From positions 1-42,702 of IMG/VR virus record IMGVR_UViG_3300049259_000187: DNA of 42,702 bases; one strand, given 5' to 3'. This document shows, in pieces, positions 13,249 through 18,824 of the stretch. Both the position numbers and the translations under genes were made by a program. Position 1 is the stretch's first letter. Each line of letters begins with the position of its first letter. Below the pieces are notes generated by a model. The model did not search any database, had not been told where the DNA came from, and was given only the letters and a program-made list of their open reading frames with translations. Source of the stretch: a virus.

Positions 13249-14240
13249 GGGAGGTCACACATCCGCTCGATGAGGTCGATGGCGGAACCCAGCAACTCGG
13301 TCTGCACCGGCTCGTACTTCTCGCCTATGGCCTTCTTGTAGATCGGCTTCAGCTTCTTGTAGACAGCGTTGTAGGTCGCGCCCCAAGGATCAGCGACAGC
13401 GACAGCGGCAGCGACAGCGACAGCGGCAGCGACAGCGTCAGCGACAGCGTCAGCGACAGCGGCAGCGACAGCGTCAGCGACAGCGACAGCGGCAGCGACA
13501 GCGGCAGCGGCAGCGACAGCGTCAGCGACAGCGTCAGCGACAGCGACAGCGACAGCGTCAGCGACAGCGACAGCGGCAGCGACAGCGGCAGCGTCAGCGA
13601 CAGCGTCAGCGGCAGCGACAGCGGCAGCGACAGCGGCAGCGTCAGCGACAGCGACAGCGGCAGCGACAGCGGCAGCGACAGCGTCAGCGACAGCGACAGC
13701 GGCAGCGACAGCGTCAGCGGCGCCCTTCTCGATGCCGCGCTTCTTCAACTCCGCTTCGACCGCCTCACGGAGGCGCCTGCGCCAACCATCACGCCGTTTC
13801 CAAGCTTCATCGCGGACCTGTCGCACGAGAGAGCGAGAGTCCTGAAACGACTCTCTGCCCGTGATCGGTGCCAACGAACGAAGTGCCTTGGCCGAGTCCT
13901 CGACTCCAGCGACCTCCAGCCACGTCGGGAGCGCCACCCGTACCGCCCAGTCGGAGATCATCCAGCCGCGCTTCTCGTCGTTGCGGTCCCGCGTCCCGAT
14001 CACCTTCGGGACCAAGGGCTTCAGCTTCTGGCGCTGCTCATCGGGAAGCGAATCGTTGAGCCGGATCAGGAAAGAGGTCAGGACGGGCGAGGCGCATTTC
14101 GGACGATCTCCGAACTCTTCCCCGGCCAGATAAGAGGCCAGCTCCATCACGCAGACGCCTTCTTCAAAGGCGGTGTGGCTTCCCGAATCGAGATGGATGG
14201 TCTCGAGTATCGGCAGGCGATCCTCCAGCAGGGGGTTCAA
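13245..14240 (-). CDS. Protein with long Ala-Val-Asp hexanucleotide-encoded repeat
   Basis: The 331-residue product has an ordinary N-terminal domain (residues 1-170), with a mixed fold ([36 protein letters not shown]) and a basic helical stretch ([19 protein letters not shown]). A low-complexity core of 55 dipeptides then follows, in which every odd residue is Ala and every even one is Val, Ala or Asp. A short C-terminal domain begins [19 protein letters not shown] do not recognise the N-terminal family. The core would be a long Ala-rich helix linking two globular ends. Coupling at both ends and an intact frame through 330 bp of repeats argue that it is expressed. Confidence 0.75.
   Translation of the reverse strand: MNPLLEDRLPILETIHLDSGSHTAFEEGVCVMELASYLAGEEFGDRPKCASPVLTSFLIRLNDSLPDEQRQKLKPLVPKVIGTRDRNDEKRGWMISDWAVRVALPTWLEVAGVEDSAKALRSLAPITGRESFQDSRSLVRQVRDEAWKRRDGWRRRLREAVEAELKKRGIEKGAADAVAAAVAVADAVAAAVAAAVAVADAAAVAAAVAAADAVADAAAVAAAVAVADAVAVAVADAVADAVAAAAAVAAAVAVADAVAAAVADAVADAVAAAVAVAAAVAVADPWGATYNAVYKKLKPIYKKAIGEKYEPVQTELLGSAIDLIERMCDLP
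13389..13718. repeat. 330-bp hexanucleotide array (55 units)
   Basis: On the minus strand every six bases read GCT GNC, where N is T, C or A (never G). This gives Ala-Val, Ala-Ala or Ala-Asp. Fifty-five units follow without a break or indel. Longer blocks recur (for example the order [10 protein letters not shown]). The plus strand reads as Ser-Asp/Ser-Gly/Ser-Val in an open frame. Slippage or unequal crossing over would change length in steps of two residues without breaking the frame. Confidence 0.95.
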
Positions 14241-14392
14241 TGTCCACTCCGTTTCAGAGAGGCCACCTGGATCTCAAGCAGCCGATTTTCTTGTTCAAGG
14301 TCTTGCTGAGATGCGTCGCCTGCCCAAGACGCGAGGGCGTAGCCGATCAACAGGCAGGCGAGTGCGATGGAGATGCCGACCCAGAGGGCCAT
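14237..14392 (-). CDS. 51-residue membrane protein with coiled-coil tail
   Basis: ATG 14392 overlaps the stop of the 45-residue gene above. The N terminus ([20 protein letters not shown]) is one membrane span. The tail ([16 protein letters not shown]) has Leu/Ile heptads and is probably a short coiled coil inside the cell. Small phage membrane proteins in the first early genes often act in superinfection exclusion or host takeover; that is inference. Confidence 0.62.
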   Translation of the reverse strand: MALWVGISIALACLLIGYALASWAGDASQQDLEQENRLLEIQVASLKRSGH

Positions 14393-14529
14393 CAGCGCTT
14401 CACGTCCTTGACCTGCGCTGGTCGGTAGAGCGGCAGGAAGAGTCGGCGACGTTCGGCGAGGCGCTGACGTAGACCCTCCGTCGCCTTGGGGTCTGGGTAG
14501 CGAGGGCCTTGGTAGCCGGAGCGCGTCAC
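14392..14529 (-). CDS. 45-residue basic protein
   Basis: A GTG at 14529 overlaps the stop of the ribbon-helix-helix gene (GTGA), and the TGA overlaps the next ATG. The product begins MTRSGYQGPRYPDPKATEGL and continues RQRLAERRRLFLPLYR, which is strongly basic. Its place as the second gene of the early operon and its charge suggest a nucleic-acid or regulator contact. No family is seen. Confidence 0.55.
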   Translation of the reverse strand: MTRSGYQGPRYPDPKATEGLRQRLAERRRLFLPLYRPAQVKDVKR

Positions 14530-14696
14530 GCTGCGGCCTTCGTCTCGCGCTCAACGTGTTCCTCGAGCGCCTGGCGAACTTGGCGACTGAGCGGCCGGTT
14601 ACCTTCTGCCGCAAGCTGGCGCAGGGCTTTGTCGAGCCGCTCCGGAAGCATCACCGTGGTCCTGATGATGAGTTCTGAGTCCTGTTCGTGCGCCAT
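14526..14696 (-). CDS. Ribbon-helix-helix (Arc/CopG-type) regulator, first early gene
   Basis: The 56-residue product begins MAHEQDSELIIRTTVMLPER. Here ELIIRTTVML is the DNA-contacting strand, followed by helix A (LDKALRQLAAEG), a NRPLSR turn and helix B (QVRQALEEHVER). This is the full ribbon-helix-helix layout, acting as a dimer. It faces the plus-strand HTH gene across 26 bp. Those 26 bp contain a 10-bp palindrome two bases upstream of this start and a minus-strand promoter. It is therefore the likely Cro- or Arc-like half of the lysis/lysogeny switch and the first gene of the long early operon. Confidence 0.85.
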   Translation of the reverse strand: MAHEQDSELIIRTTVMLPERLDKALRQLAAEGNRPLSRQVRQALEEHVERETKAAA

Positions 14697-14698
14697 CA

Positions 14699-14708
14699 GT
14701 ACGCGTAC
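14699..14708. promoter_or_regulatory. Perfect 10-bp palindrome, candidate switch operator
   Basis: GTACGCGTAC is its own reverse complement and lies two bases upstream of the ribbon-helix-helix start. It overlaps the last bases of the minus-strand -10 element. A further GTAC half-site follows at 14717-14720. Position and symmetry fit an operator for autorepression by either switch protein. Confidence 0.6.
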
Positions 14709-14735
14709 AGTAGCATGTACTTATGACGCACGCAA
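14707..14735 (-). promoter_or_regulatory. Candidate early promoter (minus strand)
   Basis: On the minus strand TTGCGT (14735-14730) and TACTGT (14712-14707) are separated by exactly 17 bases and resemble -35 and -10 elements. The downstream ribbon-helix-helix ATG is 10 bases past the -10, so the transcript would have almost no leader. The -35 lies inside the start of the divergent HTH gene. Confidence 0.55.
14711..14716 (+). promoter_or_regulatory. Candidate -10 element for a leaderless repressor transcript
   Basis: TAGCAT fits the TAnnnT pattern and ends six bases before the ATG at 14723, so transcription would begin at or next to the start codon. No Shine-Dalgarno sequence precedes that ATG. 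No convincing -35 is visible. Leaderless repressor messages are well known in temperate phages. Confidence 0.45.
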
Positions 14736-15271
14736 GTCGCGCGCACAGACAGGCCGTGATCGGGCCGTCGCGCAAATCACGCACCGCAAGTACGTTCCGC
14801 CTCCACTTGCTCATGGAGGAACGGCAGAGACTTGAAATCGCCGAGCGAATCCGCGTCCTACGCGAACGCTCGCCCTATACGCAGCCCGACGTGGCCGAAA
14901 AGCTCGGCATCAAACTGCGTGGCTACCAGAAACTTGAGAAGGAAGGGACGACCAAGTTCGACCGCTGTGAGGCGATCTACGAGATCCATAAGCCCTGGAT
15001 CGCAGACGACCCCGAGTGGGCCTACGTCTCGGCCGGGTGGATCTGGGACGGAAAAGAGCGGGGCAGCGCCGACCTCTCCGACGCCCTCAGCGAGGCTGAA
15101 CCAGCATCACCGGCAAAGCTGGAGAAGATGCTTCAGGAGGTGCTGGACCAGCAGGCCCAGTTGATCGCAGATGTCTCGGAGGTGCGTGCCGCACAAGAAC
15201 ATTTGTCGCCGCTGATAGAGCGCCTCGGGCGTGCCCCGGAAGGGAAACGCAAAGGCTCGTCTTCCTCATAG
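14723..15271 (+). CDS. HTH repressor-like regulator of the switch
   Basis: This is one of only two plus-strand genes. The 182-residue product has a basic N-terminal extension (1-30), then an XRE-type helix-turn-helix at about 36-80 (EIAERIRVLRER, YTQPDVAEKLGIKLRGYQKL). A central WIWDG-containing segment follows, and then a C-terminal helical region (EKMLQEVLDQQAQLIADVSE) that probably oligomerises. No Shine-Dalgarno is present; a leaderless start at 14723 or a start at ATG 14813 are both possible. The divergent arrangement with the ribbon-helix-helix gene and the single long early operon make this the best immunity-repressor candidate. There is no LexA-type peptidase part, so induction by self-cleavage is not expected. 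Confidence 0.8.
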   Translation: MTHASRAHRQAVIGPSRKSRTASTFRLHLLMEERQRLEIAERIRVLRERSPYTQPDVAEKLGIKLRGYQKLEKEGTTKFDRCEAIYEIHKPWIADDPEWAYVSAGWIWDGKERGSADLSDALSEAEPASPAKLEKMLQEVLDQQAQLIADVSEVRAAQEHLSPLIERLGRAPEGKRKGSSSS

Positions 15272-15407
15272 CCACCAACGCCGCCGCCAGAATCTCCGCT
15301 TCGTTTGCCGTCACAACCTCCACCTCTCCTCGTCCCCGACCGAAACCCCGGCTCGAAGATACGCCGGAGTTCGCCAGCGTCAAGGGCTCCGGTCGAAGAA
15401 GCGATTC

Positions 15408-15599
15408 CTAAGGACTAGCGATCTTGCTCACGCGGCTCTGGGAGACGCCCGCGGCCTGCGCGATACGTCTTTGCGGGTAGCGCTTCACGGACGTTCGTAT
15501 GAGTTCGTCCCGTCTGCGCATCAGTTCTCGGCAGCGCTCGATCTCCTTCCGGAGATCTCTCAGCTCTGGAATGGGGTTTGCCTGCATGGAATCCTGCAT
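15408..15599 (-). CDS. Small HTH protein, 63 residues
   Basis: The product has an N-terminal charged helix (ELRDLRKEIERCRELMRR) and a C-terminal helix-turn-helix (RRIAQAAGVSQSRVSKI) similar to resolvase or sigma-region-4 helices. It stands alone between the immunity region and the secreted-protein gene and faces the latter divergently across 89 bp holding two dyads. It may control the accessory island. A second ATG at 15587 would give a slightly shorter form. Confidence 0.7.
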   Translation of the reverse strand: MQDSMQANPIPELRDLRKEIERCRELMRRRDELIRTSVKRYPQRRIAQAAGVSQSRVSKIASP

Positions 15600-15600
15600 A

Positions 15601-15616
15601 TACCCGAAACAGGGTA
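15601..15616. promoter_or_regulatory. Dyad upstream of the 63-residue HTH gene
   Basis: TACCC and GGGTA form 5-bp arms around a six-base spacer, starting two bases upstream of the ATG of the small HTH gene. It may be an autoregulatory operator. The arms are short, so chance is possible. Confidence 0.35.
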
Positions 15617-15656
15617 GGGCATGCGAAGTTGCGCACGAAGCGATTCGACCGCTTAG

Positions 15657-15674
15657 GATTGCCGTCAGGCAATC
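15657..15674. promoter_or_regulatory. 18-bp inverted repeat upstream of the secreted-protein gene
   Basis: GATTGCC and GGCAATC are perfect 7-bp arms around GTCA. The element lies 14 bases upstream of ATG 15689 and overlaps a TAGGAT -10-like hexamer (15654-15659) that has a weak TTGCGC 19 bases further upstream. An operator at the promoter of the secreted protein is the simplest reading. Confidence 0.55.
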
Positions 15675-15688
15675 GAAGGGGGAGGCAC

Positions 15689-16033
15689 ATGAAGCTCAAG
15701 GTCTTGGCGGTCTCGTTGTTGGTCGTCCTTACGTCAGCGGTCTTCGTCCCTGTGGCGTGGGCGGTGCGCTATCACCTCTCGCTCTCACTCGCCCAGCATG
15801 AAACGCGCCTCTGGGTCCGTAGCGTCTGCGAAGGAGTTCAGGAATGCTCTGGGACCGCGGTCGGTCGTTGTTTCCGAAACACCGAAAGCAACGTGGCCTG
15901 CGTCGGCGCCTTCTTCTACGGCTACGGCTACGAAGAAGAAGAGTGCAACCGCTTCATTCGGTGGGGCACGAACAGCCAGGGCATCGTGGCGTTCCGTGGC
16001 TACGGACCACGGACCTGCTTTCTGACCGAATGA
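15689..16033 (+). CDS. Secreted cysteine-containing protein (candidate moron)
   Basis: ATG 15689 is preceded by a strong AAGGGGGAGG ribosome site. The first 25 residues (MKLKVLAVSLLVVLTSAVFV then PVAWA) are a Sec signal peptide. The mature part of about 90 residues has six cysteines (VCEGVQEC, GRCFRN, VACVG, EECNRF, RTCFL), enough for three disulfides, and many Gly/Tyr/Phe. It runs against the main transcription direction, has its own promoter-like region and dyad, and has no structural role in sight. Those are marks of a lysogenic-conversion gene. Function unknown; secretion is well supported. Confidence 0.82.
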   Translation: MKLKVLAVSLLVVLTSAVFVPVAWAVRYHLSLSLAQHETRLWVRSVCEGVQECSGTAVGRCFRNTESNVACVGAFFYGYGYEEEECNRFIRWGTNSQGIVAFRGYGPRTCFLTE

Positions 16034-16045
16034 AAAAGCGGACCC

Positions 16046-16606
16046 TCACGACCAGCGCGGGTTGATCTGCCTGCGGCAGTAGTAAACGCGCTTGCGCAGC
16101 CTCTCGGTCTGAGGCCGGATCGCGGCGATGGAGTTGCAGTGCTTGCGGAAGTGGGTCCAGAAGCGTTCGTTCCAAGCAGCTTCGGCCGCTTCTTCCTGTT
16201 CCTGGCAGTAAGGGACCAAGGAGGTGGCCGGTTCTGGATACATAACCGAGCCGGGATCGGCGGAATGGCCGAGACCCAACAGGTGCCCGAACTCGTGGAT
16301 GATCGCGATACAGACGATCCCGGGGCCGTTCGATTCGACCGGTTCTTCGGAGACCTGCATGACACACCTCGACGTGAGGGAGGTCGGCATCGTGGCGTCG
16401 GCCGTGGTCCCGGTCGCTGGAGGTTCCACGGTCTTCACGACTTCGCCACATAAAGGCGGCGACTGTACCCCCCAGAAGGCCTGCGCGTAGGCGTAATCGG
16501 CTTCTTCGACAGGGCCGAACGGCCGCGCCTGCGCGCTCGCAGTCCCGAGCAAAAACAGGGCCATACCAAGCAAGAGCAGCCTTTTCATCGAAGGACAACC
16601 GTACAT
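16046..16606 (-). CDS. Secreted matrixin-like zinc metalloprotease
   Basis: The product carries the metzincin signature HEFGHLLGLGH at residues 104-114 (zinc ligands His104, His108 and His114; catalytic Glu105), followed by the Met-turn SVMY at 120-123. The N terminus holds a signal peptide (MKRLLLLGMALFLLGTASAQ, starting at residue 7), so ATG 16588 is an alternative start. Six cysteines lie outside the core. At 186 residues it has little more than the catalytic domain, with no obvious propeptide. It lies downstream of the late terminator and behind its own 15-bp palindrome, so it is transcribed separately. It is probably expressed from the prophage and secreted by the lysogen. A role in degrading an extracellular or envelope protein is inferred. 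Confidence 0.85.
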   Translation of the reverse strand: MYGCPSMKRLLLLGMALFLLGTASAQARPFGPVEEADYAYAQAFWGVQSPPLCGEVVKTVEPPATGTTADATMPTSLTSRCVMQVSEEPVESNGPGIVCIAIIHEFGHLLGLGHSADPGSVMYPEPATSLVPYCQEQEEAAEAAWNERFWTHFRKHCNSIAAIRPQTERLRKRVYYCRRQINPRWS

Positions 16607-16631
16607 CGCGGGGCCTTGGAAAGCGCTAATC

Positions 16632-16646
16632 CATTCGTCGAATGGC
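16632..16646. promoter_or_regulatory. Perfect 15-bp palindrome upstream of the metalloprotease
   Basis: CCATTCG and CGAATGG form perfect 7-bp arms about a single central base, 26 bases upstream of the metalloprotease start and just past the late terminator. It is placed as an operator would be. No consensus promoter is clear around it. Confidence 0.55.
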
Positions 16647-16670
16647 GAACCTCGCGTGAATCAAGGCACA

Positions 16671-16705
16671 AAAAAAGCCCCCCAGCGAATGAACGCTGAG
16701 GGGCT
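16671..16705 (-). terminator. Rho-independent terminator of the late operon
   Basis: On the minus strand an 11-pair GC-rich stem (AGCCCCTCAGCG paired with CGCTGGGGGGCT, one bulged base, six-base loop) is followed by seven T residues at 16677-16671. It lies after the nuclease gene at 16751-17062 and ends the long late transcript. This is the clearest terminator in the window. Confidence 0.9.
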
Positions 16706-16750
16706 CAGGGGGGCGGCAAAGGTGCTTCGCGTGGCTTTCCGCTTCCCAGT

Positions 16751-17062
16751 CTACGGCCAGGAGTTCTCTCCGAGCCAGACCAGTTCTTTTCCGACCTTGT
16801 TGACGACGTATCTTTCCGCTCCCTCGGGCAGCGGGGTATCTCTCATCGCCTGCCGGTCGGCACGTTCGAAGTTGCCCCAGATCCGTTTCGGCTGGCAGCA
16901 CTTGACCTCGATCAACCACGTGACGCCGGAGGACGGGAGCACGGCGAGGAGATCTCCTGCCCCTCCGATGTGTCGACGGGAGCCGACGATCCAGCCGCGT
17001 TCCTCGAGCCAGCGGGCTACGAAGACCTCGGCGGCGTTCCCGACTCTCGACGTGTTCCGCAC
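16751..17062 (-). CDS. Holliday-junction-resolvase-like PD-(D/E)XK nuclease
   Basis: The 103-residue product has the compact order of archaeal-type Hjc and VRR-NUC nucleases. It shows an N-terminal helix with Glu12 (GNAAEVFVARWLEERGW), the GAGDLLAV strand with Asp37, and the WLIEVKCC strand with Glu52 and Lys54, then a C-terminal helix and strand (ERYVVNKVGKELVWL). These are the active-site residues of the family. It probably trims or resolves branched DNA before packaging. It is the last gene before the late terminator and follows the tRNA. Its position in the late rather than early operon is unusual. Confidence 0.82.
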   Translation of the reverse strand: MRNTSRVGNAAEVFVARWLEERGWIVGSRRHIGGAGDLLAVLPSSGVTWLIEVKCCQPKRIWGNFERADRQAMRDTPLPEGAERYVVNKVGKELVWLGENSWP

Positions 17063-17077
17063 CGCGTGAGTATCCGT

Positions 17078-17093
17078 CTACCGCAGGACGTGA
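17078..17093. repeat. 16-bp direct repeat, copy 1, beside the tRNA
   Basis: CTACCGCAGGACGTGA here is identical to 17217-17232. The two copies bracket the tRNA. The second copy forms the 3' end of a tiny gene; this copy is non-coding. Insertion or duplication of the tRNA at this gene end is the likely history. Confidence 0.85.
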
Positions 17094-17098
17094 AGGCT

Positions 17099-17203
17099 GG
17101 GCCACGGTGGGATTCGAACCCACGAACTCCACGCCCATGATTGTGGAGGCGCTCACGGAGTAGCTATCCACGTCGCCGCCTTAAACCGCTCAGCCACGCA
17201 GCC
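17099..17203 (-). tRNA. Unusual class II tRNA, possibly Ser(GCT)
   Basis: The acceptor stem GGCTGCG/CGTGGCC is fully paired (two wobbles). The D arm (GCTGAGCGGTTTAAGGC) looks like a serine/leucine type, and the T arm GTGGGTTCGAATCCCAC is perfect. The middle is abnormal. The only good anticodon hairpin is CGTGGA/TCCGTG with loop TAGCTAC (17166-17160), which would read GCT (serine) but lacks U33. It is extended by a GGCG/CGCC stem below a bulge. The variable arm is CTCCAC/GTGGAG with a 10-base loop. Total length is about 105 bases with no encoded CCA. The tRNA call is good; the isotype is uncertain. Confidence 0.68.
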
Positions 17204-17216
17204 CAGTTCCGTGAGC

Positions 17217-17232
17217 CTACCGCAGGACGTGA
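17217..17232. repeat. 16-bp direct repeat, copy 2
   Basis: This second copy of CTACCGCAGGACGTGA encodes the final residues and stop (SHVLR) of the 19-residue ORF. The first copy is at 17078-17093, 139 bp away. Confidence 0.85.
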
Positions 17233-17276
17233 GAGAGGATCAGGACCAACAGGTGGTGCGCGTGGAGGAAGGACAT
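17217..17276 (-). CDS. 19-residue hydrophobic peptide (uncertain)
   Basis: ATG 17276 overlaps the TGA of the 23-residue membrane ORF. The product MSFLHAHHLLVLILSHVLR is short, His-rich and hydrophobic. Coupling to the lysis cassette and partial duplication of its 3' end are the only support; it could be noise. Confidence 0.35.
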   Translation of the reverse strand: MSFLHAHHLLVLILSHVLR

Positions 17277-17347
17277 CAGAGCCGGTTGATGATCGCGATC
17301 ACCACGAGGACGACTAGCAGGACGATGAGGACTCCGACCCAGGTCAT
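17276..17347 (-). CDS. 23-residue single-span membrane peptide
   Basis: ATG 17347 lies one codon below the stop of the 67-residue membrane gene. The product begins MTWVGVLIVLLVVLVVIAII and is almost entirely one transmembrane helix with a short NRL end. It follows the endolysin and holin-type genes and may be a pinholin, holin regulator or spanin-like partner. The call rests on composition and position. Confidence 0.55.
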   Translation of the reverse strand: MTWVGVLIVLLVVLVVIAIINRL

Positions 17348-17350
17348 GGT

Positions 17351-17554
17351 CTAGACGCCCTTCCCGGCGTGGGTGCGCATCACGCCGATGGCCGCTGAGC
17401 CGCCGGCGAGCCACCCGAAGTATTCGAACGCCTGCGTGATGTCGATGGAGCCCGTGAAGTAGGCGTAGAGGACCATCACGATCCCCGCCAGCGCGATCAC
17501 CGATCCGAGCGGGATCGTGTCGAGCAGGTCTTTGAGCGCTTCCAGAGCTTGCAT
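17351..17554 (-). CDS. Holin-like membrane protein, 67 residues
   Basis: The start at ATG 17554 follows the endolysin stop by eight bases with an AGGAGAAACC ribosome site. After an N-terminal amphipathic helix (MQALEALKDLLDTI) there are two hydrophobic segments, GSVIALAGIVMVLYAYF and FGWLAGGSAAIGVM. Size, two predicted spans and place directly after the amidase fit a holin. Confidence 0.7.
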   Translation of the reverse strand: MQALEALKDLLDTIPLGSVIALAGIVMVLYAYFTGSIDITQAFEYFGWLAGGSAAIGVMRTHAGKGV

Positions 17555-17562
17555 GGTTTCTC

Positions 17563-18189
17563 CTAGCCGACCGGGACCTCGCCGATGCCGTGGCTTCGGC
17601 GAACCCGATTGACCTTCCGCGCCCACTTCTGGGTGGTGCGGCTCGATTTGTCGTTGTGGAAGGCGACGAAGTAGCGGGCGAGGTCTTCGACGTAGGTCTG
17701 CGGGTAGCCGGGGCCGCAGTCGACATGACCGCACCCCATCGTCCCCAGGTCCTTGTGCTGGAAGACGCCGTCGCGGGTGATCGCCCCGCCCGAGCACTTG
17801 CCCTTGCGGATCGGGACGCCGTACTTTTCGTGGCCGTACTGAAGGAACTCGGCCGCGCCCTTCAGTTGGTCGTGACGTTCGAACCACTGCTTCTCGCTGA
17901 ATTCGGCGAACCCGATCTGCTCCAGCGAGAGCGTCATCGCGTTGAAGTTGCAGACGGCCCAGGCCTTCGCCGAGTCATCGACGTAGCGGCCGAACTGGCC
18001 TTTGACGTTGACCCCGACGTGCGCGGAGGCTTCCTCGCCGTCGAAGACCGCGCCGAGGGTGGCGAGATCCTTGGGTGGACGGCCGGTCGGGGAGTCGCCT
18101 CCCTCCGTCGTGTGGAGGACGAGGCCATGGATACGTGCGCCCTCACGTGAGGACGCGTGGTCGGTCAGATGCGTGTACGCGATCTTCAC
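17563..18189 (-). CDS. Endolysin: N-acetylmuramoyl-L-alanine amidase (Amidase_2)
   Basis: The 208-residue product is a single amidase domain of the PGRP/T7-lysozyme fold. It has HGLVLHTTEGG with zinc ligand His26. The second metal cluster is FQHKDLGTMGCGHVDCGPGY at about 143-162, where His145 and His155 or Cys158 complete the site. The family cuts the bond between muramic acid and L-alanine. The C-terminal 25 residues are basic (RTTQKWARKVNRVRRS) and may bind wall polymers. There is no separate wall-binding domain and no signal peptide, so release depends on a holin. It is flanked by membrane-protein genes, which makes a lysis cassette. Confidence 0.93.
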   Translation of the reverse strand: MKIAYTHLTDHASSREGARIHGLVLHTTEGGDSPTGRPPKDLATLGAVFDGEEASAHVGVNVKGQFGRYVDDSAKAWAVCNFNAMTLSLEQIGFAEFSEKQWFERHDQLKGAAEFLQYGHEKYGVPIRKGKCSGGAITRDGVFQHKDLGTMGCGHVDCGPGYPQTYVEDLARYFVAFHNDKSSRTTQKWARKVNRVRRSHGIGEVPVG

Positions 18190-18225
18190 GCGGACACTCC
18201 TTCCTATGTGGGCCCGTGAGGGCGG

Positions 18226-18549
18226 TTAGCTACAGGTGACGACGCTCAGTGCTCCGAGCGTTCGTTCCTGGTTGTGCAGCGATTCACGAAGCTGGGCGCC
18301 GGTCGCCAGACCGGGGATGCCGTGAGGATGGGCGGAGAGGAAGGCCTTCGTTCCCTCGGTGCGTTCTTCCAGGTCGGTTACGAGGGCGCAGACGGCTTCG
18401 TGGGTTTCCGAGCCTTCGTTCGTCTTGTGGGCGAGGACGAAGACGGTTATCCCTCCCACCGCGAGCAGGAGGACGAGGCTCAGCACGAAGGCAGCCGCCG
18501 CCAACTGCGTTCCTTTGACTCTCCCTCCCATGAAGCGTCGCTGGTCCAT
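18226..18549 (-). CDS. Membrane protein with periplasmic/extracellular domain (lysis cassette)
   Basis: ATG 18549 forms TGATG with the stop of the gene above. After a short basic N terminus (MDQRRFMGGRVKGTQ) there is one span (AAFVLSLVLLLAVGGITVFV). A 60-residue charged domain with two cysteines follows (VCALVTDLEERTEGTK, VVTC). The N-in, C-out arrangement with an external helical domain resembles spanin-like or phage wall-associated proteins. It lies between the XhlA-like gene and the endolysin. Exact role not known. Confidence 0.7.
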   Translation of the reverse strand: MDQRRFMGGRVKGTQLAAAAFVLSLVLLLAVGGITVFVLAHKTNEGSETHEAVCALVTDLEERTEGTKAFLSAHPHGIPGLATGAQLRESLHNQERTLGALSVVTCS

Positions 18550-18824
18550 CAGCCGTGCCCGCTCAGGCTCAGAAGGAGGGAGAAGGCCGCGACGAAGAAC
18601 ATCAGGAAGGTCCCGGCGGCCGCCCAGAGTCCGCGCTTCACCCACGTCAACTCTTTGCGGATTTCGGAAAGGTCCTCGCGGGTTTCCCGTAGCTCCGTCC
18701 GCATGACCGAGATTTCGGTCTCATGGCGCCCTGACGTGTCGCGGAGCTTGGCGAGGGAATCGTGGTTGGCATTGATCCGGGCCTCATGATTCGTGAGGCG
18801 GATCTCGACTGCCGAGGCCTCCAT
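18549..18824 (-). CDS. XhlA-like holin component
   Basis: The 91-residue product is a coiled coil (residues about 5-62: EIRLTNHEARINANHDSL, SEIRKELTWVKR) followed by one C-terminal membrane span (AAAGTFLMFFVAAFSLLLSL). This is the hemolysin XhlA/holin plan, a membrane-anchored coiled coil that works with a second holin. It is the first gene of the lysis group and touches the large virion protein gene above it. Confidence 0.72.
   Translation of the reverse strand: MEASAVEIRLTNHEARINANHDSLAKLRDTSGRHETEISVMRTELRETREDLSEIRKELTWVKRGLWAAAGTFLMFFVAAFSLLLSLSGHG

Noticed and set aside
13233-14309. Long plus-strand frame with Ser-Asp/Ser-Gly repeats
   Set aside because: It is the antisense reading of the hexanucleotide array, which is open in every frame. 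The flanks lack protein-like composition and the minus-strand gene is coupled to its neighbours.
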